Below are positions 35,773 through 45,027 of a stretch of DNA of 64,000 nucleotides, one piece after another. Source of the DNA: Prolixibacteraceae bacterium. GTDB taxonomy: Bacteria > Bacteroidota > Bacteroidia > Bacteroidales > Prolixibacteraceae. The stretch spans positions 1 through 64,000 of the forward strand of contig JANQHI010000038.1 of assembly GCA_028282705.1 (NCBI GenBank). Direction: 5' to 3'. Made by a program: the position numbers and the translations under genes. How positions within the stretch are numbered: the first letter of the stretch is position 1; each line of letters starts with the position of its first letter. The notes beneath the pieces are model-generated. The model worked only from the letters and a program-made list of their open reading frames with translations, made no database searches and was not told the origin of the DNA.

Positions 35773-37815
35773 ATGGGCAGAGCAGAAGAAAATCCATTGT
35801 TAAGGCAATTTACAGGGATACATGAAACAGCCCCTTTGGGGCAAATTCAAAATGGGCACTATATGCCAGCCTTTAAAAAAGCCTTGAACAATGCAAGGAA
35901 AGAAGTGGAAGGGATTGTGAAAAATACAGAACCCCCAACGTTTGAAAATACCATTGTTGGTTTAGAAACATCAGGAAGGCTTTTGGGGAGGGTTGCAGGC
36001 ATATTTTTTAATGTGTTAAGTGCTGAAACAAATGATAGGCTCCAAAAAATTGCACAGGAAGTTTCTCCAATGCTCACTGAATTTCAAAACGATATTAACC
36101 TAAACCCAGGGCTTTTCAAAAAAGTCAAAACTGTTTATGATAAAAAAAACAGCCTAGGCCTATCAGTGGAAGAAAACACCCTTCTGGAAAACACATACAT
36201 TGGTTTTGTAAGGAAAGGGGCAAATTTAAATGAAAAAGACAAAGAAAAGTTTAGGGAAATAAGCACAGAATTATCAAAACTGGCATTGGAGTTTGGCAAC
36301 AATGTTTTAAAAGAAACCAATGCTTATTCATACTTGCTTACTGATAAGGAAAAACTTTCAGGATTGCCAGAAGGGGCACTGGAAGCTGCTGCTGCAAAAG
36401 CAAAAGACAAAGGGCATGAAGGCTGGATGTTTGACATTAGCATGCCCAGCTATCTGCCTGTTTTAAAATATGCTGATAACCGTGAGTTAAGGAAAGAACT
36501 TTTCATGGCTTATGGTTCCAAGGCATTTAAAGGGAATGGTTTTGACAACCAGCAGAATGTAAAGAAAATAGTGGGGCTGAGGTTGGAACTGGCAAAAATT
36601 TTAGGCTTTGAAAACTATGCTGGATATATTCTTGAAAGAAGGATGGCCATGGGCCCTTCTGGGATATATAAACTGTTGGAAGATTTATATGAAGCCTCCT
36701 TTAAAGTGGCAAAACAAGAAAAAGAAGGGTTGCAGAAGTTTGCAGGTTCATTGGGGTTTGAAGGTGAACTTATGCCCTGGGATGCAAGCTACTATTCTGA
36801 AAAGCTTAAAATAAAAAAGTTTGACCTGGATGATGAAATGCTAAAACCCTATTTTGAGTTAAACAATGTAATTGATGGGGTTTTTGGCCTGGCAACTGAA
36901 CTTTATGGCATTACATTTAAACTAAACAAGGAAATTGAAGTTTACCACAATGAAGTTAAACCCTATGAGGTGTTTGATGCTGATGGTACATTCCTGGCAG
37001 TTTTGTATGCTGATTTCCACCCAAGGGAAGGGAAAAGGGGTGGTGCATGGATGAATGACTTTAAGCCTCAATGGAAGGAAAATGGGAAGGATTCACGCCC
37101 ACATATTTCCATTGTAATGAACTTTACCCAGGCAACTGAAACCAAACCTGCACTGCTTACTTTTGATGAGGTAAACACCTTCCTGCATGAGTTTGGCCAT
37201 GCCCTCCATGGGATATTTGCAAACTCTACCTACCAAAGCCTTTCAGGCACAAATGTGTACAGGGACTTTGTTGAACTCCCATCCCAGCTCATGGAAAACT
37301 GGGCTGTGGAAAAAGAATTCCTTGATAAATTTGCCAGGCATTATAAAACAGGGGAAGCCATTCCTTGTGAATTGGTGGAAAAAATCAAAGCTTCAGAAAA
37401 TTTTATGGAAGGAAGTGCCTGTTTGCGCCAACTTAGCTTTGGGTTTTTAGACATGGCATGGCACACCATTACAGAAGCTTATGCTGGTGAGGTAAAAGCT
37501 TTTGATGAAAAAGCATGGAAAAAAACACAGCTATACCCTACCATTGATGAAGTGTGTATGAGCACCCAATTTGGACATTTGTTTGCAGGTGGTTATGCAG
37601 CAGGTTACTATGGCTACAAGTGGGCAGAAGTATTGGATGCTGATGCCTTTGCCCTGTTCAAAGAAAAAGGGCTGTTCAACAAACAAGTAGCAACTTCTTT
37701 CAGAAAAAACATCCTTGAAAAAGGGGGCACTGAACACCCTATGGAGCTGTATAAAAAATTCAGGGGGCAAGAACCAACTGTTGATGCACTGCTTGAAAGG
37801 AGTGGGTTGAAATAA
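35773..37815 (+). CDS. M3 family metallopeptidase, peptidyl-dipeptidase Dcp type
   Basis: This is a 680-residue zinc peptidase of the thimet oligopeptidase family. The zinc site HEFGHALHG starts at residue 472 with the third ligand in the following helix (FVELPSQLMENW). The N-terminal helical lobe (NPLLRQFTGIHETAPLGQI, then ENTIVGLETSGRLL) and the C-terminal FGHLFAGGYAAGYYGYKWAEVL are typical of Dcp and OpdA. Such enzymes cut small peptides, including leader-peptide fragments. No signal peptide is seen, so a cytoplasmic location is likely, though Dcp can be periplasmic in other phyla. A terminator follows. Confidence 0.93.
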   Translation: MGRAEENPLLRQFTGIHETAPLGQIQNGHYMPAFKKALNNARKEVEGIVKNTEPPTFENTIVGLETSGRLLGRVAGIFFNVLSAETNDRLQKIAQEVSPMLTEFQNDINLNPGLFKKVKTVYDKKNSLGLSVEENTLLENTYIGFVRKGANLNEKDKEKFREISTELSKLALEFGNNVLKETNAYSYLLTDKEKLSGLPEGALEAAAAKAKDKGHEGWMFDISMPSYLPVLKYADNRELRKELFMAYGSKAFKGNGFDNQQNVKKIVGLRLELAKILGFENYAGYILERRMAMGPSGIYKLLEDLYEASFKVAKQEKEGLQKFAGSLGFEGELMPWDASYYSEKLKIKKFDLDDEMLKPYFELNNVIDGVFGLATELYGITFKLNKEIEVYHNEVKPYEVFDADGTFLAVLYADFHPREGKRGGAWMNDFKPQWKENGKDSRPHISIVMNFTQATETKPALLTFDEVNTFLHEFGHALHGIFANSTYQSLSGTNVYRDFVELPSQLMENWAVEKEFLDKFARHYKTGEAIPCELVEKIKASENFMEGSACLRQLSFGFLDMAWHTITEAYAGEVKAFDEKAWKKTQLYPTIDEVCMSTQFGHLFAGGYAAGYYGYKWAEVLDADAFALFKEKGLFNKQVATSFRKNILEKGGTEHPMELYKKFRGQEPTVDALLERSGLK

Positions 37816-37838
37816 AAAGATTGCAAGAATTAGTGTTT

Positions 37839-37863
37839 AAGGGCTTTGCTTGGCGAAGCCCTT
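37839..37863 (+). terminator. Rho-independent terminator after the M3 peptidase
   Basis: AAGGGCTT (37839-37846) and AAGCCCTT (37856-37863) pair perfectly around a 9-base loop, followed at once by a T-run. It lies 23 bases past the stop codon. Confidence 0.9.
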
Positions 37864-37932
37864 TTTTGTCCCCACAATTAAAGGGAAGCTTTTTCTTTTT
37901 TGTATATTTAGAATCACTCTAAAAATAAAATT

Positions 37933-38337
37933 ATGGCAACTATTACAACAAAATATTTGGGTGATTTACGCACTGAAAATACCCATGTACAATCAGGAAA
38001 CAAGGTAATAACTGATGCCCCATGTGACAACCAGGGAAAAGGGGAATTTTTTTCCCCAACAGACCTGCTGGCAACTGCACTTGGCAGTTGTATCCTCACC
38101 ATTATGGGGATAAAAGCCAGGGACAACAACATTGACCTTGAAGGAACAGATATGGAAATAACCAAAATTATGGTTTCTGACCCCAGAAGGGTAGATGAGG
38201 TAATTGTGGAATTTAATTTTCCTGCTAAAGAATATACAGAAGAAGAAAAACAACTGGTTGAAAGTGTTGCTGGCATCAGCCCTGTGCCTTTAAGCGTACA
38301 TCCTGATTTAAAGCAAACCTTTAAGTTTAATTGGTAA
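37933..38337 (+). CDS. OsmC family protein
   Basis: This is a 134-residue OsmC/Ohr-fold protein. The Cys motif of the family appears as DLLATALGSCILTIMGIKA, and the region before it has TDAPCDNQGKGEFFSPTD, placing two cysteines as in peroxide-reducing members. The C-terminal IDL-like segment and the PLSVHPDL end are also typical. OsmC proteins detoxify organic hydroperoxides using thiols. There is no signal peptide. It is monocistronic, after the M3 terminator. Confidence 0.87.
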   Translation: MATITTKYLGDLRTENTHVQSGNKVITDAPCDNQGKGEFFSPTDLLATALGSCILTIMGIKARDNNIDLEGTDMEITKIMVSDPRRVDEVIVEFNFPAKEYTEEEKQLVESVAGISPVPLSVHPDLKQTFKFNW

Positions 38338-38726
38338 AAAATCAACTTTAACCAGGGTATGGCCCAAAGTCATGCCCTTGTTAAGTGAATAAATTTATGG
38401 GATTTAACAACATTATTGGTGTTTGAAACCTAATCCCCCACTTTCAAAAAAGGGGAGCAGATTTTTTAATTTCCCTCTTTTGGAGGGGCTATGGGAGGCT
38501 TCACAACAAAGCCACCTTTGCTTACAAAAGTGGCTTCTATATGTTGAGTAAGCACCTACCTGTAAAAACAGCAAGGCAGCTTACAGAAAAGCACTAACAT
38601 GAGTTAGTACTTGTATTTTTAATTCATCAATCAATGTACATCCAGAATACCCCCTCTTTAATTCTCCCCTCCTAAAAATTAGGGGGAGTGGATTCCAATG
38701 AAGTATGAACTGGGAGACGTGAGGGT
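38338..38726. repeat. Intergenic stretch with polypurine/polypyrimidine repeat-like blocks
   Basis: No gene is supported here. Blocks such as CCCCCACTTTC with AAAAAAGGGGAG (about 38431-38460), CCCTCTTTTGGAGGGG (38472-38487) and CTCCCCTCC with AGGGGGAG (about 38664-38689) form short imperfect palindromes. A hairpin with AAGCCAC and GTGGCTT (about 38510-38538) and another with ACTAAC and GTTAGT (about 38594-38610) add structure. Similar text occurs at 50535-50600. They look like eroded copies of a dispersed intergenic palindrome. Confidence 0.4.
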
Positions 38727-40760
38727 TTACCTCACCTCAGACCCAGGTTTTACTTCCTGATCAGGGCTCACAATGGATAGGCTGCCATCAGCATTTTCTG
38801 CACAAAGGATCATCCCTTGTGACTCAATCCCCCTTAGTTTTTTGGGCTCCAGATTCACCAATATGGATACCTGCTTACCTACTAAATCTTCTGGCTGGTA
38901 ATATTCAGCAATACCTGAAACAACTATTCTTTGGTCAATTCCAGTATCAATTTTAAGCTTCAATAGTTTCTTGGTTTTAGCCACTTTTTCAGCTTCCCAA
39001 ATAGTACCTACTCGAATATCCATTTTGCCAAAATCATCAAACAGGATGTTTTCTTTTGCAGGTGCAGCTTTGGCTCCAGCCAGCTCATTGGCTTTTTTGG
39101 TATCCAGCAATTTTTGCAGTTGATCTTCAATTACCTTATCCTCAATTTTTTCAAATAACAATTCAGGCTTGTTTACCTTATGCCCTACTGCTATTAAATC
39201 TACATTGCCCAATATATCCCATCCTTGTTTTTCAATATTCAGGAAGCCCCTTAGTTTTTCCATGCTAAAAGGAAGGAAAGGTTCCAGGATAATAGTCAGG
39301 TTTGCAGTTACCTGGAGGCAAATATTCATAATGGTTTTTACTCTTTCTTCATCTGTTTTAACCACTTTCCATGGCTCTTCATCAGCCAGGTATTTGTTAC
39401 CCAGCCTTGCCAAATCCATGGCATTTTTTAATGACTCCCTAATCCTGAAACTGTCTAGGCTTTTTTCTACCTCAGTTTTTAATACACCTATCTCTTTCAG
39501 GGTTTGTTTATCATTTTCTGTCAATTCACCCCTGCCAGGAACTTCACCACCATAATACTTGTTGGTCAGGACAAGTGCTCTGTTCACAAAATTCCCCAGT
39601 ACTGCTACCAGTTCATTGTTGTTCCTGGTTTGGAAATCTTTCCAGGTAAAATCATTGTCTTTGGTTTCAGGAGCATTGGCTGTAAGCACATATTTCAGTA
39701 CATCCTCTTTCCCAGGAAAATCTTCCAAATATTCATGCAACCAAACAGCCCAATTCCTTGAAGTGGATATTTTATCCCCCTCCAGGTTTAGGAACTCATT
39801 GGCAGGCACATTTTCAGGAAGTATATAAGTCCCTTCTGCCTTCAGCATACTTGGGAAAATGATGCAGTGGAACACAATGTTGTCTTTCCCAATAAAGTGC
39901 AACATCCTTGTTTCAGGGTCTTTCCAATATTTTTCCCACTCTGGGGTTAGCTCTTTGGTTGCTGAAATGTACCCAATGGGAGCATCAAACCACACATACA
40001 ATACTTTTCCATCTACCTCTTCAATGGGAACAGGTACACCCCAATCCAGGTCACGTGTAACTGCGCGTGGCATTAAGCCACTGTCAATCCATGATTTGCA
40101 TTGCCCATACACATTGCTTTTCCACTCCTTATGCCCTTCCAGTATCCACTCTTTTAGCCAGGGTTCATATTGGTCAAGTGGCAGGTACCAGTGTTTTGTT
40201 TCTTTCAGCACAGGTTTATTCCCACTGATCATTGAAGTTGGGTTAATCAATTCTGTTGGGCTAAGTGAGGTCCCACAGCTTTCACACTGGTCGCCATATG
40301 CTTTTTCAAATGAACACTTTGGGCAAGTCCCTGTAATATACCTGTCTGCTAAAAACTGCTTGTTTTCCTCATCATAATATTGTTCAGAAGTTTTTTCCAT
40401 AAACTTCCCTTCATCATATAATTTTTTGAAGAATTCAGAAGCTGTTTTATGGTGGATATCTGCACTTGTGCGTGAATATACATCAAATGAAATCCCAAAC
40501 TTTTTGAATGATTCTTTTATAATGGTATGGAACTTATCAACCACATCCTGAGGGGTAATGCCTTCATTTTTAGCCTTTAAAGTAATTGGGACACCATGCT
40601 CATCAGAGCCACCTATCAATACCACATCTTCATTTTTTAACCTTAGGTAACGTGCGTAAATATCAGCAGGTACATAAACCCCTGCAAGGTGCCCAATATG
40701 GATAGGCCCATTGGCATAAGGAAGTGCTGTAGTAATTAAAGTCCTTTTAAAATCAACCAT
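38727..40760 (-). CDS. metG: Methionine-tRNA ligase
   Basis: This is a 677-residue class I synthetase that charges initiator and elongator tRNA-Met. It shows the HIGH motif as [12 protein letters not shown], a zinc knuckle [18 protein letters not shown] (about residues 140-160), and the KMSKS loop as [14 protein letters not shown]-terminal tRNA-binding OB domain (from about residue 575, [17 protein letters not shown]) allows dimerisation. The start [18 protein letters not shown] is conventional. It is divergent from the interrupted HAD gene at 40889. A long intergenic repeat region follows it. Confidence 0.96.
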   Translation of the reverse strand: MVDFKRTLITTALPYANGPIHIGHLAGVYVPADIYARYLRLKNEDVVLIGGSDEHGVPITLKAKNEGITPQDVVDKFHTIIKESFKKFGISFDVYSRTSADIHHKTASEFFKKLYDEGKFMEKTSEQYYDEENKQFLADRYITGTCPKCSFEKAYGDQCESCGTSLSPTELINPTSMISGNKPVLKETKHWYLPLDQYEPWLKEWILEGHKEWKSNVYGQCKSWIDSGLMPRAVTRDLDWGVPVPIEEVDGKVLYVWFDAPIGYISATKELTPEWEKYWKDPETRMLHFIGKDNIVFHCIIFPSMLKAEGTYILPENVPANEFLNLEGDKISTSRNWAVWLHEYLEDFPGKEDVLKYVLTANAPETKDNDFTWKDFQTRNNNELVAVLGNFVNRALVLTNKYYGGEVPGRGELTENDKQTLKEIGVLKTEVEKSLDSFRIRESLKNAMDLARLGNKYLADEEPWKVVKTDEERVKTIMNICLQVTANLTIILEPFLPFSMEKLRGFLNIEKQGWDILGNVDLIAVGHKVNKPELLFEKIEDKVIEDQLQKLLDTKKANELAGAKAAPAKENILFDDFGKMDIRVGTIWEAEKVAKTKKLLKLKIDTGIDQRIVVSGIAEYYQPEDLVGKQVSILVNLEPKKLRGIESQGMILCAENADGSLSIVSPDQEVKPGSEVR

Positions 40761-40888
40761 TTTTATTCTGTATGAGTTGTTTAAATTGAAGCTACAAAGA
40801 TAATTTAAATTTATTGATTGGGTAGGAAGCTATTTTGATTTTATTATGGTTGGAAAAGGCTATAATTTTCTAATTTCGCCAAAAAAAT

Positions 40889-41542
40889 ATGGATGCATTA
40901 TCACACATTATTTTTGACCTTGATGGTACTCTGATAAACTCAAAAAGAGGCATTGAAAAATCATTAAGCTATGCTTACAATCAATTAAACCTAAAGCCTC
41001 TTCCAGGAGGGTTGCCTGACCAGTTTATTGGGGCCCCATTCCAATGGTGTTTCCAGTCATTGCTTGGTTTTATTAAAAAAGATGCTGCCTTAGCCATTGA
41101 GCATTTCAGGTATTATTATAACCAAAATGGATGGAAAGAAAACATCCCCTACCCCGGTATATCTGAGTTGCTTGAAGAACTCCATTTTATGGGTAAACAG
41201 CTTTATGTTGCCACCTCAAAAATGGAAACTTTTGCTGAAAAAATCCTGAAACAGCATGAATTTGATAAATATATAAGCCACCTGAAAGGTGCAGACTATT
41301 TAGGAAAGAAATCAAACAAAGCAATATTGGTCAGTGACTTGCTGGTAACACAATAACTGGCACCATCTAAAAACATAGTTATGGTAGGCGACACAGGTTT
41401 TGACATTATTGGTGGCCAGGAAAATGAATTGTCAACCATTGCAGTAACCTATGGTTTTGGGAAAGAGGATGCACTACATGGGTATAACCCTGACTTTATG
41501 GTTGATAGTGTAGATGAACTTTATAGCTTGATATCTTCCTGA
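40889..41542 (+). pseudogene. HAD-superfamily hydrolase gene with in-frame stop
   Basis: The frame encodes a haloacid dehalogenase-like phosphatase of the phosphoglycolate phosphatase (Gph/PgmB) type. It starts with the nucleophile motif IIFDLDGTLIN, has the cap domain, then LYVATSKMETFAEKIL (motif II region) and LKGADYLGKKSNK (motif III Lys). A TAA at 41354-41356 interrupts it, in frame. The reading then continues LAPSKNIVMVGDTGFDIIGG, which is motif IV with the acidic pair, to the TGA at 41540-41542. Without read-through the product loses motif IV and should be inactive. No second frame is involved, so this is a point change (such as CAA to TAA), not an indel. Confidence 0.85.
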
Positions 41543-41586
41543 AAACATCATTTTGTTTTTATGTTGTACTTCCCTACTTTTATGCT

Positions 41587-42492
41587 ATGGTCATTCCTCC
41601 TCCCATAAAAAAAGGTGATAAGATAAGGGTTGTTTCCCCTGCCGGAAAAATCCAGGAAGAACATATCCTGCCTGCAATAAATTGGCTTGAAAATCAAGGA
41701 TATGTAGTTGGGCTAGGTAAACATATTTTTAACCAGCACTACCAGTTTGCAGGTACCAAAAAACAAAGGCTTGAAGACTTACAAGCTGCACTTGATGACT
41801 CTGAAGCATCAGCTATTATTTGCTCGCGTGGAGGCTATGGGGCTGTGCAAATAGTTGAACAATTAGATTTTACAACTTTTAAAAAACACCCTAAATGGCT
41901 GGTTGGATTCAGTGATATTACTCTTTTGCACAGTTACCTAAACAACCTTGGGTATGTTTCCATCCATGGTGTAATGCCACGTTACTTTTTAGTGGAATCA
42001 GGAGAGCCTTCCCAAAACCTGCTGGCTTTGTTTAATGTGCTAACCAACCAAAAAATTTCCTTTTCAGTTAAGGCTAATCCTTTCAACAAAATGGGCATAG
42101 CTGAAGGGAAACTGGTTGGAGGAAACTTGTCAATCATAGGAAGCTTAATGGGTACTTCCCTGGATATTGATATGGATGGCTGCATCCTTTTTATTGAAGA
42201 TATAAATGAATACCTATATAAAATTGACCGCCTGATGCACCAATTAAAATTAAGTAGTAAATTAAAATTACTGAAAGGGTTGGTGATAGGAAGTTTTACT
42301 GGCATGCAGGATAACAAAACCCCTTTTGGGAAAACTGCCTGGGAGATTATCAGTGAAGCAGTTGGTGAATATAATTACCCTGTCCTGTTTGGTTTCCCTG
42401 CTGGGCATGATGCTGAAAACCTACCCCTTCTGCTTGGTGCTAAATATAAACTGGAAGTTACTGCTGAAGTTTCTAACTTAACCCTGAAATAA
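41587..42492 (+). CDS. LD-carboxypeptidase, family S66
   Basis: This is a 301-residue serine peptidase of the LdcA/MccF family, which trims the terminal D-alanine from recycled muropeptides or cleaves related amides. The N-terminal sheet has IRVVSPAGKIQEEH, and the nucleophile Ser is in WLVGFSDITLLHSYL. The acid is in CILFIEDINEYLYKIDRL and the His in GFPAGHDAENLPLLLG. There is no signal peptide, as expected for the cytoplasmic enzyme. Its stop overlaps the YraN gene start in a TAATG junction, so the two are coupled. Four more genes follow closely on this strand. Confidence 0.9.
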   Translation: MVIPPPIKKGDKIRVVSPAGKIQEEHILPAINWLENQGYVVGLGKHIFNQHYQFAGTKKQRLEDLQAALDDSEASAIICSRGGYGAVQIVEQLDFTTFKKHPKWLVGFSDITLLHSYLNNLGYVSIHGVMPRYFLVESGEPSQNLLALFNVLTNQKISFSVKANPFNKMGIAEGKLVGGNLSIIGSLMGTSLDIDMDGCILFIEDINEYLYKIDRLMHQLKLSSKLKLLKGLVIGSFTGMQDNKTPFGKTAWEIISEAVGEYNYPVLFGFPAGHDAENLPLLLGAKYKLEVTAEVSNLTLK

Positions 42493-42854
42493 TGGCTACC
42501 AAGCAGGAAATTGGTAAAAAAGGAGAAGACCTGGCTGTTTTATACCTGGCTAACTTGGGATATAAAATTGTAACCAGGAACTGGCACTTTGGGCATAAAG
42601 AGCTTGACATTATTGCCAAAGATGGGGATATGTTGGTAATTGTTGAAGTAAAATCAGTTACTGGTTTACGTTTTGAGCACCCTTCAGAAGCAGTTACAAA
42701 ACAGAAGATCAGGCATATTATTGATGCTGCTGAAGCATACATCCTTGAAAAAGAAATGGATTGTGAAACACGTTTTGATGTGGTTACTGTTATTTTCTGG
42801 AAAGAAGGCCATGAGCTGGAACATTTTAAAGATGCCTTCTATCCCACATTGTAA
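42492..42854 (+). CDS. YraN family (UPF0102) nuclease-like protein
   Basis: This is a 120-residue protein of the UPF0102/YraN family, a restriction-endonuclease-like fold. The probable catalytic residues lie in GHKELDIIAKDGDMLVIVEVKS, the D-(x)n-ExK pattern of Holliday-junction resolvase-like nucleases. The N-terminal GKKGEDLAVLYLANLGYKI is conserved. Its function is not well established. The start overlaps the LD-carboxypeptidase stop by one base (TAATG). Confidence 0.9.
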   Translation: MATKQEIGKKGEDLAVLYLANLGYKIVTRNWHFGHKELDIIAKDGDMLVIVEVKSVTGLRFEHPSEAVTKQKIRHIIDAAEAYILEKEMDCETRFDVVTVIFWKEGHELEHFKDAFYPTL

Positions 42855-42905
42855 TCATTTTGAAATTCCATCTTTTCCCATAAATTTATACCAAATTTTC
42901 AGCTG

Positions 42906-43259
42906 ATGAATATTGAAGAATTAAGGAACTTTTGCCTATCATTAAAAGGTACTTCTGAAGGGTTTCCATTTGATGAAGAAACCCTGGTATTCAAAGTAAT
43001 GGGTAAAATGTTTTGCCTAACTGGCCTTGAGGGTGAGTTTGAGGTTAACCTGAAGAATGACCCTGAAAAGAACATCCAGCTAAGGGAAGAATACCCTGTG
43101 GTTATGCCTGGCTACCACATGAATAAAAAACACTGGAATACTGTTAAAATTGATGGGACATTAAAAACAGAACTAGTCAAAAACTGGGTTGTTGAATCAT
43201 ATGAGTTGGTTGTTAAAGGGTTGACAAAAAAACAAAAAGAAGAGTTAAAGGATTTATAA
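42906..43259 (+). CDS. MmcQ/YjbR family protein
   Basis: This is a 117-residue protein of the MmcQ/YjbR family (CyaY-like fold). Conserved parts are LRNFCLSLKGTSEGFPFDEE, LVFKVMGKMFCLTGL and the ending AYKE-like WVVESYELVVKGLTKKQ. Members may bind DNA, but no biochemical role is firmly known. It lies 51 bases after YraN and 10 bases before the C1 peptidase, in a five-gene plus-strand run (41587-44570). Confidence 0.85.
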   Translation: MNIEELRNFCLSLKGTSEGFPFDEETLVFKVMGKMFCLTGLEGEFEVNLKNDPEKNIQLREEYPVVMPGYHMNKKHWNTVKIDGTLKTELVKNWVVESYELVVKGLTKKQKEELKDL

Positions 43260-43269
43260 AAATCAAAAT

Positions 43270-44355
43270 ATGGTTAGGATTTTAAAAATAGTTGTAGCAG
43301 GGATACTTGCTTTTGGGGTACAAAACTCTTTTGGTAAAAAAGTTGGGAAGGTAGATATCCAGGATGAAATTGTCCTGAGTCATACTACTGTAAAAAGCCA
43401 GGGAAGCACCGGTACTTGTTGGAGTTTTGCCACTACCAGCTTCCTGGAATCAGAGTTGATTAGGATGGGGAAAGGCGAATTTGACTTATCAGAAATGTAT
43501 TTTGTAAGCCATGCTTACCTTAATAAATCAAGGCTTTATATGTATTTACATGGCAAGTCAAATTTCAGCCAGGGAGGCCAGGCCCATGATGTAATTGACG
43601 TAATAAGGCAAAAAGGGATTGTTACTGACAAATCATACCCTGGGGTAAAAACAGAAGGGAGGTTTTCTCACAAAACATTAATGAAAGCATTGAAAGCTGA
43701 AGTAGAGAAAACCAATAAAAAAAGAAACTTCAGTTATAATGAAGACACAGATATACAACCTGTTATAAATAATTTCATTGGGCGTTTCCCAAAAAATTTC
43801 AAATGGGAAGGAGAAAAGTATGATGCCCGTTCTTTCACTTCCTTTCTTGAAATAAACCCTGATGATTATATTGAATTAACCTCCTACTCACACCATCCTT
43901 TTTACTCCAAATTTATCCTGGAAGTACCTGATAACTGGTCAAACAGCATGTACTATAATTTACCCATTGACAAGTTAATGGAAGTAATGAAATACTCTAT
44001 TGAAAATGGGTTTACAGTTTGCTGGGATGGTGATACCAGTGAAAAAACATTTGAACACAAAAAAGGGTTGGCTGACCTTCCTTCAAAATTTATTGGTGTT
44101 ATTAACCAGGACCTTAGGCAAGAAACCTTCCTGAACAGGAAAACCACAGATGACCACCTGATGCATATAGTGGGCTTGGCCAAGGATGAAAATGGGCGCC
44201 TATATTTCAATACAAAAAACTCATGGGGTACAAAAAGCAATAAGCTGGATGGTATGCTCTACATGTCTGAGGATTATGTGATGTTGAAAACAGTTGCCAT
44301 CATGGTACATAAAAATGCTATCCCTAAAGAAATTGCAAAAAAACTACATCTGTAA
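43270..44355 (+). CDS. Papain-like (C1) cysteine peptidase, secreted
   Basis: The 361-residue protein has a probable signal peptide (about residues 1-22, ending NSFGKK) and the fold of the C1 bleomycin hydrolase/PepC group. The nucleophile Cys is in GSTGTCWSFATTSFLES (about residue 46), the His in DDHLMHIVGLAKDE and the Asn in NTKNSWGTKSNKLDG. The short N-terminal stretch means little or no propeptide. It would cleave peptides in the periplasm or outside. It starts 10 bases after the YjbR gene and its stop overlaps the S4-protein start (TAATG). Confidence 0.88.
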   Translation: MVRILKIVVAGILAFGVQNSFGKKVGKVDIQDEIVLSHTTVKSQGSTGTCWSFATTSFLESELIRMGKGEFDLSEMYFVSHAYLNKSRLYMYLHGKSNFSQGGQAHDVIDVIRQKGIVTDKSYPGVKTEGRFSHKTLMKALKAEVEKTNKKRNFSYNEDTDIQPVINNFIGRFPKNFKWEGEKYDARSFTSFLEINPDDYIELTSYSHHPFYSKFILEVPDNWSNSMYYNLPIDKLMEVMKYSIENGFTVCWDGDTSEKTFEHKKGLADLPSKFIGVINQDLRQETFLNRKTTDDHLMHIVGLAKDENGRLYFNTKNSWGTKSNKLDGMLYMSEDYVMLKTVAIMVHKNAIPKEIAKKLHL

Positions 44356-44570
44356 TGATAGAATTCCAGCTTAAAAGTGAATACATTGAATTGGTAAAGT
44401 TGTTAAAAACCCTTGGGATAAGTGAAACAGGAGGCCATGCAAAAATACTGGTTGGTGAAGGTGAGGTAAGACTGAATGGTACTATTGAAACCAGAAAAAG
44501 GGCTAAACTGAGGGAAGGTGATATTATTGAGGTGTTTGAAGAAAAAATTAAAATCCTGCCAAAAAAATAA
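44355..44570 (+). CDS. S4-domain RNA-binding protein
   Basis: This 71-residue protein is almost entirely one S4 domain: FQLKSEYIELVKLLKTLGIS, then GGHAKILVGEGEVRLNG and RKRAKLREGDIIEVF. It resembles YaaA/RlbA-type proteins that bind structured RNA, such as stalled ribosomal subunits or tRNA. The start overlaps the C1 peptidase stop by one base (TAATG). The terminator directly after it ends this operon. Confidence 0.87.
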   Translation: MIEFQLKSEYIELVKLLKTLGISETGGHAKILVGEGEVRLNGTIETRKRAKLREGDIIEVFEEKIKILPKK

Positions 44571-44590
44571 GGAACCTGAACAGGTTCCTT
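44569..44590 (-). terminator. Bidirectional terminator between convergent genes
   Basis: AAGGAACCTG (44569-44578) and CAGGTTCCTT (44581-44590) pair perfectly. Seven A residues just before it on the plus strand make a U-run on the minus strand, so it best serves the gene at 44611-44871, but it also follows the S4-protein stop at once. Confidence 0.85.
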
Positions 44591-44610
44591 ATGTGCAGAT
44601 TTTTCATAGA

Positions 44611-44871
44611 TTAGTTTGCAAAATAATATTGCGTTACCAGTGATAATGTATCATTCACACTTCTCAGCTGGTTTAAATCTTCATCCTTAAATGTTACTTT
44701 GAAAATATTCTCCAAATAAAAAGTAAATATTTTCCAATCTATAGCATCAAAATTAAGGTCTTCTTTATAGTAGGCTTCCAGGTTTATGTCTTCTTTCTGA
44801 ACTCCAGTTTTCCGTAAAACACGGTAAAGATTCCTTCTGATTGTTTTATTTTCCATATTCATTTTTTGCAT
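44611..44871 (-). CDS. Acyl-carrier-protein-like small protein lacking the serine
   Basis: The 86-residue acidic protein has the helical pattern of acyl carrier proteins: a first helix RNLYRVLRKTG, then the linker EAYYKEDLNFDAIDWKIF, where ACPs have D-S-L, and the later SVNDTLSLV. The attachment Ser is replaced by Ala (NFDAIDW), so phosphopantetheine cannot be attached in the usual way. Such ACP-like proteins can act as structural or regulatory subunits. Three Met codons occur within the first six residues, and I keep the longest. It is monocistronic, between two terminators. Confidence 0.55.
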   Translation of the reverse strand: MQKMNMENKTIRRNLYRVLRKTGVQKEDINLEAYYKEDLNFDAIDWKIFTFYLENIFKVTFKDEDLNQLRSVNDTLSLVTQYYFAN

Positions 44872-45027
44872 TTATCTTTCCTGTTTCCTGCTTTAATTAA
44901 AAATTGAACATGTGAATATTTCATTCAAATATAAAAATATTTCAAAAATAGTACACATTAAATTAACAGAAAATAACCTCAAGATATTGTGTTTTAATTA
45001 TTTTGTAATGTAAAGACAGCTATTTCC

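Noticed and set aside
39859-40377. Long plus-strand frame opposite metG
   Set aside because: It is antisense to a conserved gene, has no start signal, and has no recognisable domain.
41354-41356. Stop recoding to selenocysteine or pyrrolysine in the HAD gene
   Set aside because: The codon is TAA, whereas selenocysteine uses TGA and pyrrolysine TAG. No recoding element is seen.
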